DNA of 64,000 bases from Triops longicaudatus. Its lineage: Eukaryota > Arthropoda > Branchiopoda > Notostraca > Triopsidae. The stretch lies in NCBI GenBank assembly GCA_022885665.1, contig JAGQDJ010000023.1:310001-374000 (forward strand), in the 5' to 3' direction. Shown in pieces: positions 1 to 10,405 of this stretch. A model generated the notes under the pieces. The model had not been told where the DNA came from. It did no database searches and was given only the letters and a program-made list of their open reading frames with translations. Made by a program: the position numbers and the translations under genes. Within the stretch, counting starts at the first letter, position 1. Every line of letters begins with the position of its first letter.

Positions 1-885
1 AATAAACATTCACTATTTTTTTACAGTCCCCGGCATACACATTTTCTAGAATTTTTCAGCAACTGACTGGCTGGCGTGGGGAAGCTACGTTCTCACCTGT
101 AACACATACGTGCAAACATGAATACGTAACCACTTATTTTTTTGAAAAAAATTACTCTCTACTAGCGGTTCGTTGCAAAAGCCAGAGTTCGTTGTTTCTT
201 TCTCCCGCGCGTGAGTTCGTTGTACAAGTTGTTCGCTAAACTATGCGTTCGTTAAACGGGATCCAACTGCAGGTTGTCGAGGCCACGATGGAGCCACAGG
301 GCATACGGCTAATAACATGGAGAGTTATTTAGAACGACTTCGCAGAATAAATAATTAGCAAAAACTTAAAGAAGTGAAGTTTTGCTTCTACTCGTGAATG
401 TGATGTTGTACAACTTTTTTTATGGTTTGGTTGATTTTTAAATTTCTCTTTATTTTTTCCTACTTTCTAAAATTTCAAACTTAGCAAATTTGTGATTATA
501 TCGAGAAAGTGTGCAATTATAAGTTCATAAAAACTGCAAAAAAAATCAAGCTCAGTTTTAAAAATAATTCCATCAGTTTTCGGTAAAAAGATCTCGTTGC
601 CACATTCTCAAACAGAAACCGAACTTTACCGTCAAAAACATCTCTTCAAATTATATAGCCACGTTCGTGAAAACGTCGGCAAAATCTCTCCTGTACTTCG
701 ACATGGCAACACATTTGGTCAAAAGAGGTACAGCTCTATCAGGACTCTAACAGTATAACTGTAAAATTAGAAAATAGTAGATGGCGTTGATGTAGTTTCA
801 TGGAGTAAGGAAAAACACAACAAAACATTACTCCATAACGTAAGTGCACATTTTGAGTTCGGCAAAGCACACGTAGTAATAAAGC
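1..885. other. Non-coding region upstream of UBE2K
   Basis: I see no coding exon here. It should contain the UBE2K promoter and 5' leader, because the UBE2K start codon lies at 886. Near the left edge (about 28-46) there is a CCCCGG(C)ATACAC-like string that loosely resembles the terminal repeat of the TTAA-flanked element at 24.3 kb; alone it is too short to call. Confidence 0.5.
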
Positions 886-1760
886 ATGGCTAATATAGCT
901 ATTCAGCGGATAAGAAGAGAATTAAAGGAAGTGATGAACAGTGATGAGGTATGTGAGTCAAACTGGCGTTCTGTCCCTTAAGCTTGCTGTAAAATTCGAA
1001 ATTACTATATTAGACCATGGCGTTATATAACATTACGCAAATACAACTAATTAGGTATTTTTTTTTTAAATCGAAGACTTCCAGAGGATCAATTAAGGTA
1101 GAACCCGTGAATGACAGCCTAACGGCATTGAGAGGAGAAATTATTGGTCCCCCGGATACACCTTACCAGGGTGCCAGGTTTGAATTGGAAATCCAGATTC
1201 CAGAAACCTATCCCTTCAATCCTCCGAAAGTAAGTTCAGTTGAAAAAAAAACTATTCTGTGTTAAAGTAAAATATTTTTAGGTAAGATTTGTAACAAAAG
1301 TGTGGCATCCTAACGTATCATCGGTCACGGGAGCCATTTGTCTCGATATCCTCAAAAACCAATGGTATTATTTTAGTATTATTTAATTTGTTTTAATAGC
1401 TGTGTTATTAGGGCGGCTGCCATGACGTTAAGGACTGTGCTTTTGTCAATCCAAGCTCTTTTATCTTCCGGCGAAGCGGAAGACCCTCAGGACGCCGTGG
1501 TGGCTAAACAATGCAAAGATTCACCTGAAATATTTTATAAAACGGCGCAACACTGGGCTAATGTTTACGCTAAAGGTAAAACACGGTAAAAATAAACCGA
1601 GGAGTAAAATTTGATTGATCTAGGACCGAATCCGGTTAAAGAATATGACCAGCTAGTCAGTCGGGTTATGGATTTCGGAGTCAGCGAAAACGACGCGCGG
1701 ACGGCCTTGTCTTCTAGCAACTGGACCTTAGAAAAAGCCACTGAAATTCTTTTTAGTTGA
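886..1760 (+). CDS. UBE2K: Ubiquitin-conjugating enzyme E2 K (E2-25K) with C-terminal UBA domain
   Basis: Class II E2 enzyme that takes ubiquitin from E1 onto a catalytic cysteine and builds mainly K48-linked chains in the cytosol. Five exons (886-948, 1077-1229, 1282-1364, 1412-1575, 1624-1760) join in phase to 199 aa, the usual family length. The N-terminus MANIAIQRIRRELKEV matches E2-25K. The UBC fold shows PETYPFNPP, the WHPN motif and the active-site segment GAICLDIL. The last exon encodes the UBA domain (VMDFGVSENDARTAL, then a WTLEKATEIL helix) that separates UBE2K from shorter E2s. The start is the first ATG in frame and agrees with the conserved N-terminus. It converges on cortactin, with 265 bp between the two stop codons. 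Nothing is broken. Family assignment is near certain; the symbol assumes one-to-one orthology. Confidence 0.96.
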
Positions 1761-1847
1761 GTTTTCCTGTACTTCTGTTTTCGTTATACTTTTGCTTCAG
1801 GTTGCAGTAAAAATGAATACAGTTCAAGCTGTTCATGGTTTGGCCTT

Positions 1848-1853
1848 TTTATT
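1848..1853 (-). promoter_or_regulatory. Putative polyadenylation signal for cortactin
   Basis: AATAAA on the minus strand, about 175 bases beyond the cortactin stop codon. Position and orientation fit a 3' end signal in the short convergent interval with UBE2K. Confidence 0.5.
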
Positions 1854-2025
1854 ATTTAAGGACATTTGATTAAAACAATACAAAAGAAACAATTCGGGGG
1901 AAAGGAAGATTTTTGTAAAAAAGAAAACCAAGTAACTGCTTTCCGTCGTCTCGGGAGGCCATAAAGGAAATCCACCGGCGCGGTTGTTCCAATTTAACAG
2001 GTGCGAAACTATTGCTCAATCACAG

Positions 2026-3933
2026 TTACTGGTTCTGCAGGGCTACATAATTAGCAGGGAACAGTCCGCATCTTCCATTGAGCTCACCACGCCACCATCC
2101 CTCGTCGATCTAAACCGATTTACGCATTAACACCATGATATGAAATAATTATAAACTTGGCTTACCATTTCGATATTTGTAATGACATCATCAGGGTCAA
2201 ACGAGAGCTCATCTTCAGCAGCTGAAGTGCAAAAGAAAGAAAACATACCATTTATGTTTACGATGTCTTTATAGCGATAGTCATACCGGCTTGATAGTCG
2301 TATAAAGCGATGGCCACTAGACCTGCTTCTTCCCCAATATTCTCATATACATCAGCCCCTTGTTCGCTCGCCTCCAATTCTTGCGTTTCCTCCCAGGCAT
2401 CTTCAGGCGCCGCTTCGGAATCTTGGGTAATTTCGTTCACTACTGGGGCCAACAATGGTGTATCTTGGACTGAAACACGTGTCGATTCCGGTTCTTCACC
2501 CTTTTGTTGTTCCGTGTCTTCAGCGTGTGGTATGTTCTGTGGAGTGGGGTTGACTTGAGCATGAGGTGGTGTTGGCTGTTGGACCGGTACTTTTGTGGCA
2601 GTGGGTAGTTTCTTTGGAAGGGGTTTACTTTGAGCCTAGTAACGTAACACGTACGTGTTACATACCAAAGTGTTAGTAAATGAACGAAGACGGTATATTT
2701 GATCTATACTTGCTCCGCATTTGATTTCGCCATCTGTTCAAAGCGCTGTTTAAGTTGTGAGGCTTTTTGTTCCGCGGATTTAACCTCTTCTGGTTGACTT
2801 GAACTTATTTTTCTTGTATGAAGGCGGTCGGATCCTTCTCCGTCTTCCCAGCCTTTAGCAGACGAGTCCATGCGATCAGACTGAACCCCAAATTTGCCAC
2901 CAAAACCCACGGAATGATCTGTATGCACCGTTTTTGGGAAAAAAGTTGTTTTCTTATATTAAAAACGACAACATGAAAACGACACCTAATACCTGTTTGC
3001 GAGGCATGTTTCGGAACAGCTTCTTTATGGTCCCAGCCTACAGCGACTTTGTCCACTCTATCTGTCTGGACACCGAACTTGCCTCCAAAGCCCGAAGCGT
3101 AGTCTTTCTGCGAAGCATGTTTCGGCACGTTTTCCTTGTGGTCCCAGCCTACCGCAGCCTTGTCAACTCGATCTGTTTGAACGCCAAATTTTCCTCCGAA
3201 ACCGGTCGCGTAATCTGTTTGTGAAGCGTGCTTCGGAACGCTCTCTTTGTGATCCCAACCGACAGCACTCTTGTCAATTCGGTCGGTCTGTACTCCGAAT
3301 TTGCCTCCGAAACCCGAGCTATAATCTAACAACAAACATTGCACCTCATGGCTACAAACTAACCTACTGTGTGCGTTACCCTTTTGCGAGGCGTGTTTCT
3401 GTAGATTTTCTTTGTGATCCCACCCTACGGCACTTTTGTCCACTCTATCGGCTTGTACGCCATATTTCCCACCGAAACCTGTGGCGTAATCTTTCTGGGA
3501 AGCATGTTTCGGTACCTGCTCGATATGTTCGTGTCCAACTGCGCTCTTATCCATCCTAATAAATTGACGAAAAAAGTAAAATTAGACAACGCGTGATTGC
3601 TACGTCTGTTTAAGCTATTTACCGGTCAGCCTGCACCCCAAATTTACCACCATAACCATATGCAGCATTGGGACCTTCTTCTAAGAGCTTCTTTTTCAGC
3701 TGCTGGTCTTCCTGTTTCGTGGCTTCTCTTAAGGCCGCCATACTATAATGACATACAATTACAACAGAACCTGAACCTTTTTAAAGTACTTACTCTATAG
3801 CTCCTACAGTACGAGAAGGTGCTCCCCATCTCTGCTGTTCTTCATTGACGTCGTTCACAAAATCAGGATCTGTTTCCCAATCATCTACATCGGCACTTGT
3901 TGAACTAACTGTTGGTATTACAGCCTTTCTCAT
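2026..3933 (-). CDS. CTTN: Cortactin (actin/Arp2/3-binding scaffold, HS1 repeats plus SH3)
   Basis: Cortical actin scaffold that activates Arp2/3 and stabilises branched actin. Eight exons (3933-3794, 3742-3623, 3555-3380, 3335-2993, 2918-2710, 2635-2287, 2221-2166, 2109-2026) join in phase to 491 aa. The N-terminus carries the acidic Arp2/3-binding motif DDWETDPDFVNDV. Five full 37-residue cortactin/HS1 repeats follow (pattern GFGGKFGVQTDRVDKSAVGW) plus a degenerate sixth that ends in GWEDGE. Then come a helical segment (QLKQRFEQMAKSNAEQ) and a Pro/Thr/Glu-rich linker. The C-terminal SH3 shows ALYDYQA, DELSFDPDDVI, GWWRGEL and LFPANYV. Vertebrate cortactin has six and a half repeats, so this copy is slightly shorter. 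Repeats 1 to 6 are spread over four exons, with a junction inside repeat 1. Confidence 0.96.
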
Positions 3934-6153
3934 TCTGACAGTAAGCTACACGGCTTGAGCTAGACTACGAAACTTAACAAATCGCAACTTTGTTTCAATG
4001 TTAACTGAAAAAAAAATGGAAATTACCAGTCACACCCAAGACCGCCGGTTTCCTTCCTTAGTTTACAAATCTTATCAGCTGAGTCAAACAGTATTCCCAC
4101 TTTGGCTCCACCCAAAATTCACGTAGCGTAGTACATCTGACAGCCACTGGCTAGGCTCAAGTCGCAGATATTCTACCTTTTAACTTTTTTAGTGAAGGGG
4201 GTTGCGGGTTGGAAAGGGACTTTTCTTTTGAATACCATATTTGGTAAATATAAGGCTTGTTGGCTCCTTGGCTTTGAATACAGAAATACTGTACCGGGAT
4301 TGAAAACGTCAGTTTTTAAATTGACTAACGTTATTTCACCAGCGCCAATCTCGCTAAGCAACAGAAGTCATACAGGACGTGCCGCATCTCCGCATAAACG
4401 AGCTACTCAGGTTAACGCGAGTTATGTAAATTTAATTACATCGCTCCAAAATCTGTAAAGTTTCTGTAAGTCACTGGAAAGGTACTCACAACCGGTAAAA
4501 AATGTGACTAAATCCGACACTTTATTAGGCTTGTCCATACCTGGTAATCATTTCACATCCTTTTTATTTACAGTGTAAAGTACAATTCGTTTTGAAGCTT
4601 TCGCTATCTTTAAGCTAATTCCGTGTTTCCAACTGTTTACTAACTCGTGAAAATACTGGCTTCTAGTTTTTGCAGTAAGAAAAATGTATTCGGAATCTTA
4701 CCGGACGTGGAAATCATTGTAAAACCTCGCTATAACGTAGTCAGGGTGGTAAAAAAAAAGAGAATTGGGATAGTTGACACACTTTGGCCTAAATTAAAAA
4801 AAATGACAGTGAATCTGACACATCTAGTTTCATATGTACCGAACAATTTTGCAATTTTGAATTTTCGTATGACGAAATTTAACTGCATGTCAGAAAATAC
4901 ACGCATGTCAGAAAATCCTTACTATATTCCAAAGGAATTTAAGCAAGAGAAAATCCGTACAAGCTTTTCTTGACACTCCAGTAAAGCCGTCAACAGCCGA
5001 CAGTTTCAATCAAGGTACAAAAGAGGTTCGTGCGGCTTTGAAGTGGAAACATCATAAAACCGTTCTAAAGTTAAGACTCGACGGCATTTGGATTTCATAA
5101 AATTCACTCGATGATATGATTATCTCTACTCCGTAATATGGAAAACATGTGAAGAATTGTAACGGGCTCCGTTTTGCCGTAAAGCACTAATACTTTCAAG
5201 TAGACATCGCGGAATTATTTTTTCTGTATCAGATAATTAGTTTGAATTAATGACTTCCAGGAAAGTCCTTGTTTAGCGGATTTTAAAACTTAGCTGCCTG
5301 CTTGGTCATGTCTTCTTCACATTCCTCTAGAAGTCGTGTAGGGATAGGGTCCTAGGGAAAGTAACTTTAATTCTACTTCGTAATTCTACTCGTTTCCAGA
5401 AACCTAGAAAAGAAATTTGAATCCAGAAACGCACTAAGGTACTAAACCGGACCGTATGTATTGATTACGTGAATTGTGTGCTTTTTGCTTATTTTCTCGG
5501 AAACAAAATTTGCCGTTTGTCTCTATTGTTATCTCACACTTAATAATGCAGTAAAAATGACGACTGACACGTTACAATGGGAACTACATGCAAACAGTAT
5601 GTGAGGTAGGGAGGCTAGAAATTAAAAATGAGCGAAGAACTACTAAAACGGGCCACCGAACGGGTCACAAAACTTAAGAAAATGGACACTGCGACAGGGG
5701 AAAACCAAAACTATGTCTAGGGTTCATTTACTTCGCATTGCACGAAACCGAAGCTATTTAAAAAAAACGCGACTGAAACCTACAGAACGGTACCTTGTTT
5801 CACAATGTAATGAACAACACTCACAAATGTTCACAAAAGAATCTGAAACATGGCGTCCTACTTACAACACTTTGTAATCACTCCTTGGCATTCCAAAACC
5901 GTCAAGGGACACTAGTCATGAGACACCACTCGCATACCTGGCAGTGCATCAGAAAACGCGAAATGCTGGACAAAAACCGGTCTCACTTTTTTAGTTTAAC
6001 GCCCAAAAGTCGCGAGATCTTAAAGACCGTCACACTCATCATTTGCAAGGCTCCATTATAGTTTTCGAAAGAATCGTCTGTTGACGTGCCAAATTCACAA
6101 CTCAACGCCTTCACTCTTCCTTCACATAGCCTCTTCAACACTTGTTTTGCAGT
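3934..6153. other. Gene-poor interval between cortactin and RYBP
   Basis: About 2.2 kb with no exon I can support. Open stretches exist on both strands (for example 4192-4458 and 4647-4973, plus), but they lack recognisable domains, have AT-driven composition and show no splice context. The right end should hold the RYBP 3' UTR and the left end the cortactin promoter. Confidence 0.5.
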
Positions 6154-6841
6154 TCATGAGCTTCTTGAGTCACTTGACTCACCATTGCGGGCATCGTTGC
6201 TTAATTCCGAGTGACTTTCAGAAGCCGTGCTGCTGCCTAATGTCTCCAATGGCTCTGTGGTTGGCGACACCTTTACTTTGGGCTTGAATTCCGTAATGAT
6301 AACTGTTACGTTGTTGACCGTTACTTCTTTGTGCTGAGCAGAGCTGCGATCCACGTTCTTTAATTTTGGCCTATCCAAAAAATTAAGTTACTTACTGAGC
6401 AGACAAGCAATAAAGGCGCACTAACCTGGGTCTTCTATGAGACGAAGACGCGTCAAGCTTGCGATCCGTTTTCTCCTTCTTGAGCTTAGGCGGGCTAGGG
6501 TTGAAATTAGGTACAAGTTGGGGATTGATGCGAGGTTTCCTGAATAATTCAAAATTATGTTTGTAAATGTTTACCAAGGAAGTGTAACGAACACAAATTA
6601 CCTTGTCGATGTGCCTTTCCTGACATCGCACATGAGACACTTAAACGCTTCTGCTGTGTTTTTGTAAGTGCACACGCTGCAGTCCCATGAATTGTCTTCA
6701 GCTTTGGGAGTTCGTTTGGGTCTCCGCCTTTAGAGTTGTTGAGAGTTTAGTAAGTACACAATGGAATTTTTGTGGAGTTATTGAAGTTATGTGAGAAAAT
6801 AAACAAGCTTACGAGGGAATTCCATTCTTCTTTAAGTCCAT
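6154..6841 (-). CDS. RYBP: RYBP/YAF2 family protein, variant PRC1 subunit
   Basis: Nuclear adaptor that defines variant Polycomb repressive complex 1. It binds RING1 through a C-terminal hairpin, stimulates H2A K119 ubiquitination, and contacts YY1 and ubiquitinated H2A through its zinc finger. Four exons (6841-6813, 6727-6602, 6539-6426, 6370-6154) give 161 aa in phase. Residues around 20-45 form a RanBP2-type zinc finger (WDCSVCTYKN followed by CLMC), then RKGTSTRKPRINPQLV, a hallmark of RYBP/YAF2. The C-terminal RING1-binding segment reads PKLKNVDRSS followed by VTVNNVTVIITEFKPK. A Ser-rich tail ends the protein. The vertebrate paralogues RYBP and YAF2 are separate genes, and invertebrates usually have one, so the symbol names the family. 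Exon 1 codes for only nine residues, so the start rests on a single in-phase ATG. Confidence 0.93.
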
Positions 6842-6980
6842 TTTCTGTGTTTTAATTCATATAAAATGATGTGTACTCCTACAGACGTTTGGTACTGATA
6901 AGTAAAACGCCAGAGAAAAGATCACCGTGTCTTTCTATCCGCCTCGTTGAATTATAAAATCGTTATGGTGGCTTCAACAG

Positions 6981-7367
6981 ACTGAAGGAATGGGAAAGGA
7001 CTAGCCATCATTATAATTTATCTATCTACAATGCGGCACAAATAGCTCGACCCAGCCTGGAGCAATTCGAAAAGGAGGCAAATCAAGAAATTCACGAAGA
7101 CAATTCCAACTCCCAAACAAAAGGTACAATAATCTGAAAGGCGGCAAATTAAGTATATTAGTACACACCTAGAGCTGGTTATACTATAACTGGTTAAGAA
7201 ATCATTCTAGATCAATACCTACATAGGATCCAAGGTGAATCCCTCCGCAAAAACTCAGCAAAGTGAGAAAAAAACTAACACTCAACGCAGTAAACAAACA
7301 AAGCAGCCTACGGCTAAAGGAGAACACAAAGTAATCACAGAGAACCTACCGCTAGATGACAGAGCAT
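6981..7367 (+). CDS. Possible last two exons of an unidentified plus-strand gene
   Basis: Two stretches on the plus strand join by a good GT-AG intron. The first runs from an acceptor at about 6980 (CAG) to a donor at about 7134 and reads LKEWERTSHHYNLSIYNAAQ and onward. The second begins at about 7229 and ends at a TGA near 7367. Together they encode about 97 residues: a mixed helical part, then a Lys/Gln/Thr-rich tail (SEKKTNTQRSKQTKQ) ending LPLDDRA. No in-frame ATG lies in the first exon, so an upstream exon is required; the only space is the RYBP promoter or beyond. I do not recognise the protein. It could be a chance open frame, but the matched splice phase and the non-AT-biased first exon favour a real gene. 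Confidence 0.3.
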
Positions 7368-7728
7368 GACACGTTAAAGATAAAATACATACGGTACAGC
7401 GCACCATTTGATATTAGAACAGCTAGAACTTACTGAAATCACGAAATGAAAACGAAAGCGCAACACACTTGGCTGAGAGAGAGAGGGAGAGAGAGAGAGA
7501 GAGAGAGAGAAAGATCATTCACTTGAGTATTCAGGTAGCATAAATAAAGAACATAGTTTTTTTTTTCTGAACACGAATATAACCATGGATAGACTATGCC
7601 TATAAGTGTAATGCCAGCCTGCACTAAGCTGAACAATCATGTTAGCTTCTTCCTACAATTTGTTAAATAAGAGGTATTGACATGTTAACATGGTTCACAC
7701 GGTAACCTTTCACATAGTATTAAAGTTT
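7368..7728. repeat. Intergenic DNA with a (GA)n microsatellite
   Basis: A (GA)n tract with one interruption lies at about 7473-7513. A further short GA tract sits at about 7952-7966, inside an intron of the first DEG/ENaC gene. No coding exon is visible; open reading on the minus strand here comes from the CT repeat. Confidence 0.7.
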
Positions 7729-10076
7729 TTATGAAAAGACCTTGGAAAATAAGTGACCAACTTTTCGAATGCACCAACGTAATCCAAAAAAGTAGATAAT
7801 TTCCACAAAGCTGAGAAAGCTGAAACCAAGGCCCAAACCCAACAGGCCGCCTGTGTTAAAAAATACGAATAATAAAAAAAAATCCATTAAATACAAAAAA
7901 ATGAAACAAAAATGCAAAATCTTACCCACGGAAGCTGTCCAAACCGGAAAATAGAGAGAGAGAGAGAAAAAAAAATAATGACCACAAGAGATTACTTAAT
8001 CAACATAAATAAAATAAATGCACTAAGTAAATGAAAAGTATTACGGAAAAGCGTAACAAATAGTCTTACAAACAAAGTCGTGCCATCCGTAGCGAACATC
8101 TCGTCGGTACTGGATTCCGGTTCGTTCTCGAAAGAAAACGTGCAACAGAACCAAATTGTCTCTAACAGCGGGATACATATCCGGATTTAAAAATTCTGAG
8201 ACACATAATTAAAAGAAATTATTATTTACTTTATGTCTTGCTTATTGGTGTATGGTATGTTGTCGAAAAGCTTTTCATCAAAACCATAACGCGGATCTAA
8301 GTAAATTGCGTTGGGAAAAGGACCTTCTGATACATCGACAGTGAAAGCTACATTGTCGCAGTCTGGCAAACAATTTGTATAGACCGTTCGGTAGAAGTTA
8401 GCTGCAACCGTAAAAATATTAGAGACACTATTTATCTAAAGTTTTACGTCCTACCTTCCGTTTCATATAGACAAAAGTTTTTATCCACAGTGCACACATT
8501 GAAAGCTCTTTTAACTGAAAGCAACAAGATTTGTGCGTTATGCTGAACCTCAAAAGTCATGATCTAATTTACTTGGATAGTAAAAGGGTAGACAGCCACA
8601 TTCATGTAAAATATAATCAGCCTTATTTTCCATTACACAGTTTGACTTGCTGTACGACGAGAAGTACTGCAAAGAGCGCTCATTGCGAAAATAACAGTTT
8701 CGCTTTTTTGGTTGTAACTTTTCTACGTCAGAAGTGCTTTTGACGGAATGCATACGAATTCCGGCGAAAACTTCGTTGCCCGGACCTACTGCAAAACCTT
8801 GTCCAGCCGCGTTGGGCATATCGTTGGGGTGATGGACTAAAACCTTTGCTCCGTACATAATAAAGTTTAGCTAAGGAGAACTCTTCTTATCGTTTACATT
8901 GTGGACTGAAAATACTCTATATGCACACTGTACCTTGAAACCGTAGAACGGCGAGGTGGGCAAGGCGTAATCGCTGATGTCCGTATCCAATAAAACAGTC
9001 AAACCCATATCCACTCCTTCGTCAAGTGCAGTGCTTTCAGCATCGGATTTCGTGTGATTTCGCTCATCCTCTTCAGTGAGTCTGAAGAATCGAGCTTACT
9101 TATCATGGAACTGGAAGATTAGGCTCAAACTAAGTACCACTTACGTGCCATTTGGAAGAAGCTTGCTTCTTTCGGCGAGGTTATTAAAAGCACAGCAAAA
9201 TCCTTCGCTTGACGATATTGGCTTGAATAATGCAGAACAGTTGGAAACTTCCTTACCTTGCCACGTACAGTACTGTATCATAGAACTACAGGGCTGACCA
9301 GCCTAGAGTCATAACATGGTATGAAAGAAAAGCTCGTGTAAAATGAGTGGAAGACAATGGGCAGGCCTGCACGTTCGTACCAGTTGCATAAATCTGACCA
9401 AATCTGCAGTGGTAAAGTTCTTAAACTGAAGTCTTTCTTGGATATGCAGAATGTGGGAGTCATTAATGGCCGTCAAATCATACTTTAACAAACTACCGAG
9501 AAGAATGATAAGCTCACTCTCTGTGACATTTTCAAGTCTAAAAGATTACAGAGAAGTTTACTTTAAAAGTGAACATAGTAATAAAGATAAATAAACTACT
9601 TTCGGCTATTCGCTACCAAATTTCGTAAGCGTTTCTCTGATATCTTGTTCACGTTACAAATAGACACAGCTGGGAAAACGAGATCCGTAATTGGTACATC
9701 GGTGTTTTCCAATGAAATTAAGATAGGGGACAGCTCCCACTTTGTCCACATAATCCAAATCATAAGCATGGAAGTACATAAGCCCAGAAGGAAAGTTGCA
9801 ATCCACAGGAACCTAAATTCAGAGCACAGATAGTTGAGGAGATGGAAAATCTCTCTCCCAATAGTAATACTTCTCCAAGATATTGGCGTCTTTGTCAGCC
9901 AAGTACTTTAATCCATGAAGAGATGTTTGTTTCACATACTCGGCTGCAGGAGAAGGGGTTTCATCCTTCTCGTGCAGTTCGATCTGCCTGATCCCCCATA
10001 CTTGCCTTGAGGTGGCCAAAACGGTTTTCTTAGTGTTTGTAAGCTTCGAATTAGGGAAACGGAGCCTTTCTTCCAT
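7729..10076 (-). CDS. DEG/ENaC channel subunit, array copy 1 (pickpocket-like)
   Basis: Predicted amiloride-sensitive-type sodium channel subunit of the plasma membrane, expected to work as a trimer. About 546 aa in eleven exons: 10076-9871, 9812-9600, 9537-9381, 9302-9145, 9081-8934, 8843-8573, 8514-8455, 8401-8230, 8195-8070, 7934-7926, 7850-7729. The cytosolic N-terminus carries the conserved His-Gly gating motif (QTSLHGLKYLAD). TM1 is FLWIATFLLGLCTSM and is followed by FPAVSICN. The extracellular domain has the family cysteines (QPCSSM, CTWQGK, GFCCAF, CHECGCLPFYYP-like, NCLPDC). The pre-TM2 motif is RYGWHDF, and TM2 has the canonical G-x-S filter (GFSFLSFVE). Two oddities: a 9-nt microexon at 7934-7926, and a one-base phase conflict between the exons ending at 8230 and starting at 8195. 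I chose the ATG at 10076. Close relative of copies 6 and 7. Confidence 0.88.
7926..7934 (-). other. Nine-nucleotide microexon in DEG/ENaC copy 1
   Basis: CTTCCGTGG lies between a polypyrimidine-AG acceptor and a GTAAG donor, phase 1 to phase 1. It inserts the residues that lead into GGLLGLG at the start of TM2. Without it, the exons ending at 8070 and starting at 7850 would still join in frame (9 nt is a multiple of 3), so skipping is a possible alternative form. Confidence 0.55.
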
Positions 10077-10405
10077 CGCGGAACGCAATACACTGGAACA
10101 ACTGGCCTCAAGTTCATACGTTTTATAAGGTGAGATAGTTTTTAGAAGCCTTGGTTGAAACGTTCATCTATGGATGCTTAAGACTCAAATTGGAAAAGGG
10201 AGTGTTCAGAATACGCACAGCGAAACGTGCCTTTGACTATTATTTGTGTTCGAGGAGTTTAGGAGTATTATTTATTCATGTACTGTCTATCAACACCGTT
10301 AATTGCACAGTTAGAACATACAAGTGAAGAGCATAATGATAGTCCATTGTCCTAAGTTTCACTACATCTCCTGGCAAGTACAGCTGAAGGCTGCTATTAC
10401 AAAAT
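10077..10405. other. Intergenic spacer between DEG/ENaC copies 1 and 2
   Basis: About 330 bp of non-coding DNA containing the promoter side of copy 1 and the 3' side of copy 2. I see no other feature. Confidence 0.5.

Noticed and set aside
2934..3559. Plus-strand open frames across the cortactin repeats
   Set aside because: Antisense shadows created by the repeated exons; the sense strand is unmistakable cortactin.
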